A DNA stretch of 64,000 nucleotides from Prevotella sp. 10(H) (GTDB taxonomy: Bacteria; Bacteroidota; Bacteroidia; Bacteroidales; Dysgonomonadaceae), in NCBI RefSeq assembly GCF_000711235.1, contig NZ_JOMI01000003.1, positions 124,001-188,000 of the forward strand, read 5' to 3'. The notes below the pieces were generated by a model. That model had not been told where the DNA came from, did no database searches, and saw only the letters and a list, made by a program, of their open reading frames with translations. The position numbers were made by a program, and so were the translations under genes. Shown here one piece after another: positions 62,532 through 64,000 of this stretch (position 1 is the stretch's first letter; each line of letters starts with the position of its first letter).

Positions 62532-62573
62532 CAGAGTTGTATCTGAATCTGGAAATTATAAAGAAGATAACTG

Positions 62574-64000
62574 ATGGCATTGAGTAGAGGGCAAATGACG
62601 CGACAGAAGATGATAAATCTGATGTATCTGGTTTTCATTGCTATGCTTGCTTTAAATGTATCCACAGAGGTTCTGGACGGGTTTGTATTAGTTAACGATA
62701 ACCTTCAGGAGAATATAGAGGTTACAAACGCACGTAATAAACAGATATATACCGATATCGATGAAGCATATACTTCTAATCCTGAGAAAGCAAAAACAGG
62801 ATACGATATATCGCAGGATATAAGACGTAAGACCGATTCGCTCTTTAACTATATACAGTACTTAAAACAGGAGATAGCTAAGAAGAGTGATGGTGCGGAT
62901 GCCGATATCGATAACCTGAAATCGAAAGATAATCTCGATGCTTCTTCGGAAGTAATGATATCACCCGTCGGCGGACAGGGGAATAAATTGAAAGGGTTGA
63001 TTGACGAATACCGTGACGGAATATTGGTCTTGATCTCGGATAATGCGAAGAAAGATGTCGTGAGCAAGACTTTATCTACTGAGCCGAACGAAAGGGCCAG
63101 AAAAGACGGTAAGAGTTGGTTGCAAGCATCTTTTGACAGGATGCCGAGTATAGCAGCAATAACCTTTTTGTCTGAATTGCAGGTAAATGTGAGACAAGCT
63201 GAAGGCGAAGTCCTCAACAACCTTATTCAGAATATAGATATAAAAGATTTGCGTGTAAATCAATTGAGCGCATTTGTTGTACCGCAATCTAATATGGTAA
63301 TGAGAGGAACTAACTATTCAGCTCAGATTATCATGGCGGCAGTAGATACAACACAGCGTCCGACGATAGTAGTCAATGGCAAAGAGTTGCCAAAAGAGAA
63401 GAATGGCTTATACGAATTTAATGCTACAGGAACAGGAAAGCAAAGCTTCAACGGATACATTGAAATGATGGATAGGAGCGGGCTTCCTCTTAGGCGTGAG
63501 TTTAAGCAGGAGTATACGGTCATGGAACCGATGGCTACTGTTGCTCCGTTGCTGATGGATGTACTTTATTCAGGTATTCCTAATCAGGTCAGTATATCTG
63601 TTCCGGGAGTAGCCGTCAGTGATGTGTCAGCTTCCGCTTTAGATGGCGGAACATTGACTTCATCCGGTAATGGGCTATGGGTTGCAACACCGTCTTCGGC
63701 GAAAATTGGGCAAAAATTTGTTATAGCCGTTACTGCTAAAGTGAACGGAGTATCACAAATAGTAGCAAGAAAAGAATTCAGGATACGTCCTTTGCCTCCG
63801 GCATTAGCATACATCGAATATAACGATGCTAACGGTAGTCCGAGGAAGTTTAGAAAAGGAGCCTTGTCGAGGGCAGTTATTTTAAATTCTCCGGGAATTA
63901 AGGCATCTATTGACGATGGTATTCTTGACATACAGTTTACAGTGCTAAGTTTTAGAACATATTCTTTCGACGCTATGGGAAATACTACTCCGGAACTATC
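62574..64000 (+). CDS. gldM: Type IX secretion / gliding motor protein GldM (PorM), partial
   Basis: I translated this open frame to the right edge; about 475 codons are visible with no stop. The product opens MALSRGQMTRQKMINLMYLV, with a single N-terminal transmembrane helix (about 13-32) followed by ALNVSTEVLDGF, the GldM/PorM hallmark. A helical domain (about 40-200, SWLQASFDRMPSIAAITFL) and beta-rich periplasmic domains (VVPQSNMVMRGTNYSAQI, SVPGVAVSDV) follow. GldM spans the periplasm to touch the GldK/GldN ring. The C-terminus lies outside the window, as gldN probably does. Confidence 0.95.
   Translation, partial: MALSRGQMTRQKMINLMYLVFIAMLALNVSTEVLDGFVLVNDNLQENIEVTNARNKQIYTDIDEAYTSNPEKAKTGYDISQDIRRKTDSLFNYIQYLKQEIAKKSDGADADIDNLKSKDNLDASSEVMISPVGGQGNKLKGLIDEYRDGILVLISDNAKKDVVSKTLSTEPNERARKDGKSWLQASFDRMPSIAAITFLSELQVNVRQAEGEVLNNLIQNIDIKDLRVNQLSAFVVPQSNMVMRGTNYSAQIIMAAVDTTQRPTIVVNGKELPKEKNGLYEFNATGTGKQSFNGYIEMMDRSGLPLRREFKQEYTVMEPMATVAPLLMDVLYSGIPNQVSISVPGVAVSDVSASALDGGTLTSSGNGLWVATPSSAKIGQKFVIAVTAKVNGVSQIVARKEFRIRPLPPALAYIEYNDANGSPRKFRKGALSRAVILNSPGIKASIDDGILDIQFTVLSFRTYSFDAMGNTTPEL

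Overview
The window is a chromosomal piece of an AT-rich Bacteroidota genome, order Bacteroidales, most like Dysgonomonas or a close relative (family placement is inference). Supporting signs: the Bacteroidota -7 promoter box TAnnTTTG recurs upstream of genes on both strands. Shine-Dalgarno sites are scarce. The type IX secretion genes gldK, gldL and gldM lie at the right end, and the window carries a Bacteroidales-style aconitase, MalQ, methylmalonyl-CoA operon, Porin_10-type porin and head-GIN lipoprotein. Coding is dense, and no rRNA, tRNA, CRISPR array or insertion sequence was seen.

Layout. 1-4567 (minus): NADH dehydrogenase I genes nuoA-B-C-D-E-F; nuoF runs off the left edge. 5118-11216 (plus): DUF177/YceD, rpmF, fabH, a GH29 alpha-L-fucosidase lipoprotein, a small lipoprotein and the double GTPase der. 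11309-14616 (minus): an uncharacterised four-gene operon of SPFH/SHOCT, zinc-ribbon, zinc-binding coiled-coil and acidic DUF6620-like proteins. 14861-24814 (plus): smpB and metH interleaved with four paralogous polytopic DUF6056-type membrane proteins, followed by a metal ABC permease. 25662-26976 (minus): a split ThrE/YjjPB exporter. 27158-29833: malQ. 29907-33344 (minus): an MdaB-like oxidoreductase, then biotin carrier, a 58-residue small ORF, carboxyltransferase and methylmalonyl-CoA epimerase. 33839-34891: an 87-residue unknown and a head-GIN lipoprotein. 35068-39778 (minus): aconitase, DJ-1/PfpI, GNAT and citrate synthase.

40154-42674 (plus): TPR protein, sigma-70-family factor, probable anti-sigma protein and a Spy/CpxP-like periplasmic protein. 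42687-49354: a histidine operon hisG-GNAT-hisD-GNAT/cupin-DJ-1-hisC-hisB, preceded by a tetra-histidine leader peptide and attenuator. 49469-55557: putative porin, solute-binding protein, erythromycin-esterase-like lipoprotein and an AAA_14-type ATPase. 55636-59184: pyruvate:ferredoxin oxidoreductase. 59399 to the right edge: gldK (here fused to an N-terminal outer-membrane barrel), gldL and the first part of gldM.

How it fits together: PFOR, citrate synthase, aconitase, the methylmalonyl-CoA enzymes and complex I describe anaerobic central metabolism with propionate/succinate formation and NADH- or ferredoxin-linked respiration. The least explained parts are the barrel-GldK fusion, the SPFH/zinc-ribbon operon, the DUF6056 set wedged around smpB-metH, and the GNAT plus DJ-1 genes embedded in two separate core metabolic operons. 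Several genes carry start-codon corrections, because the TTTG of their -7 box supplies a false upstream TTG start.
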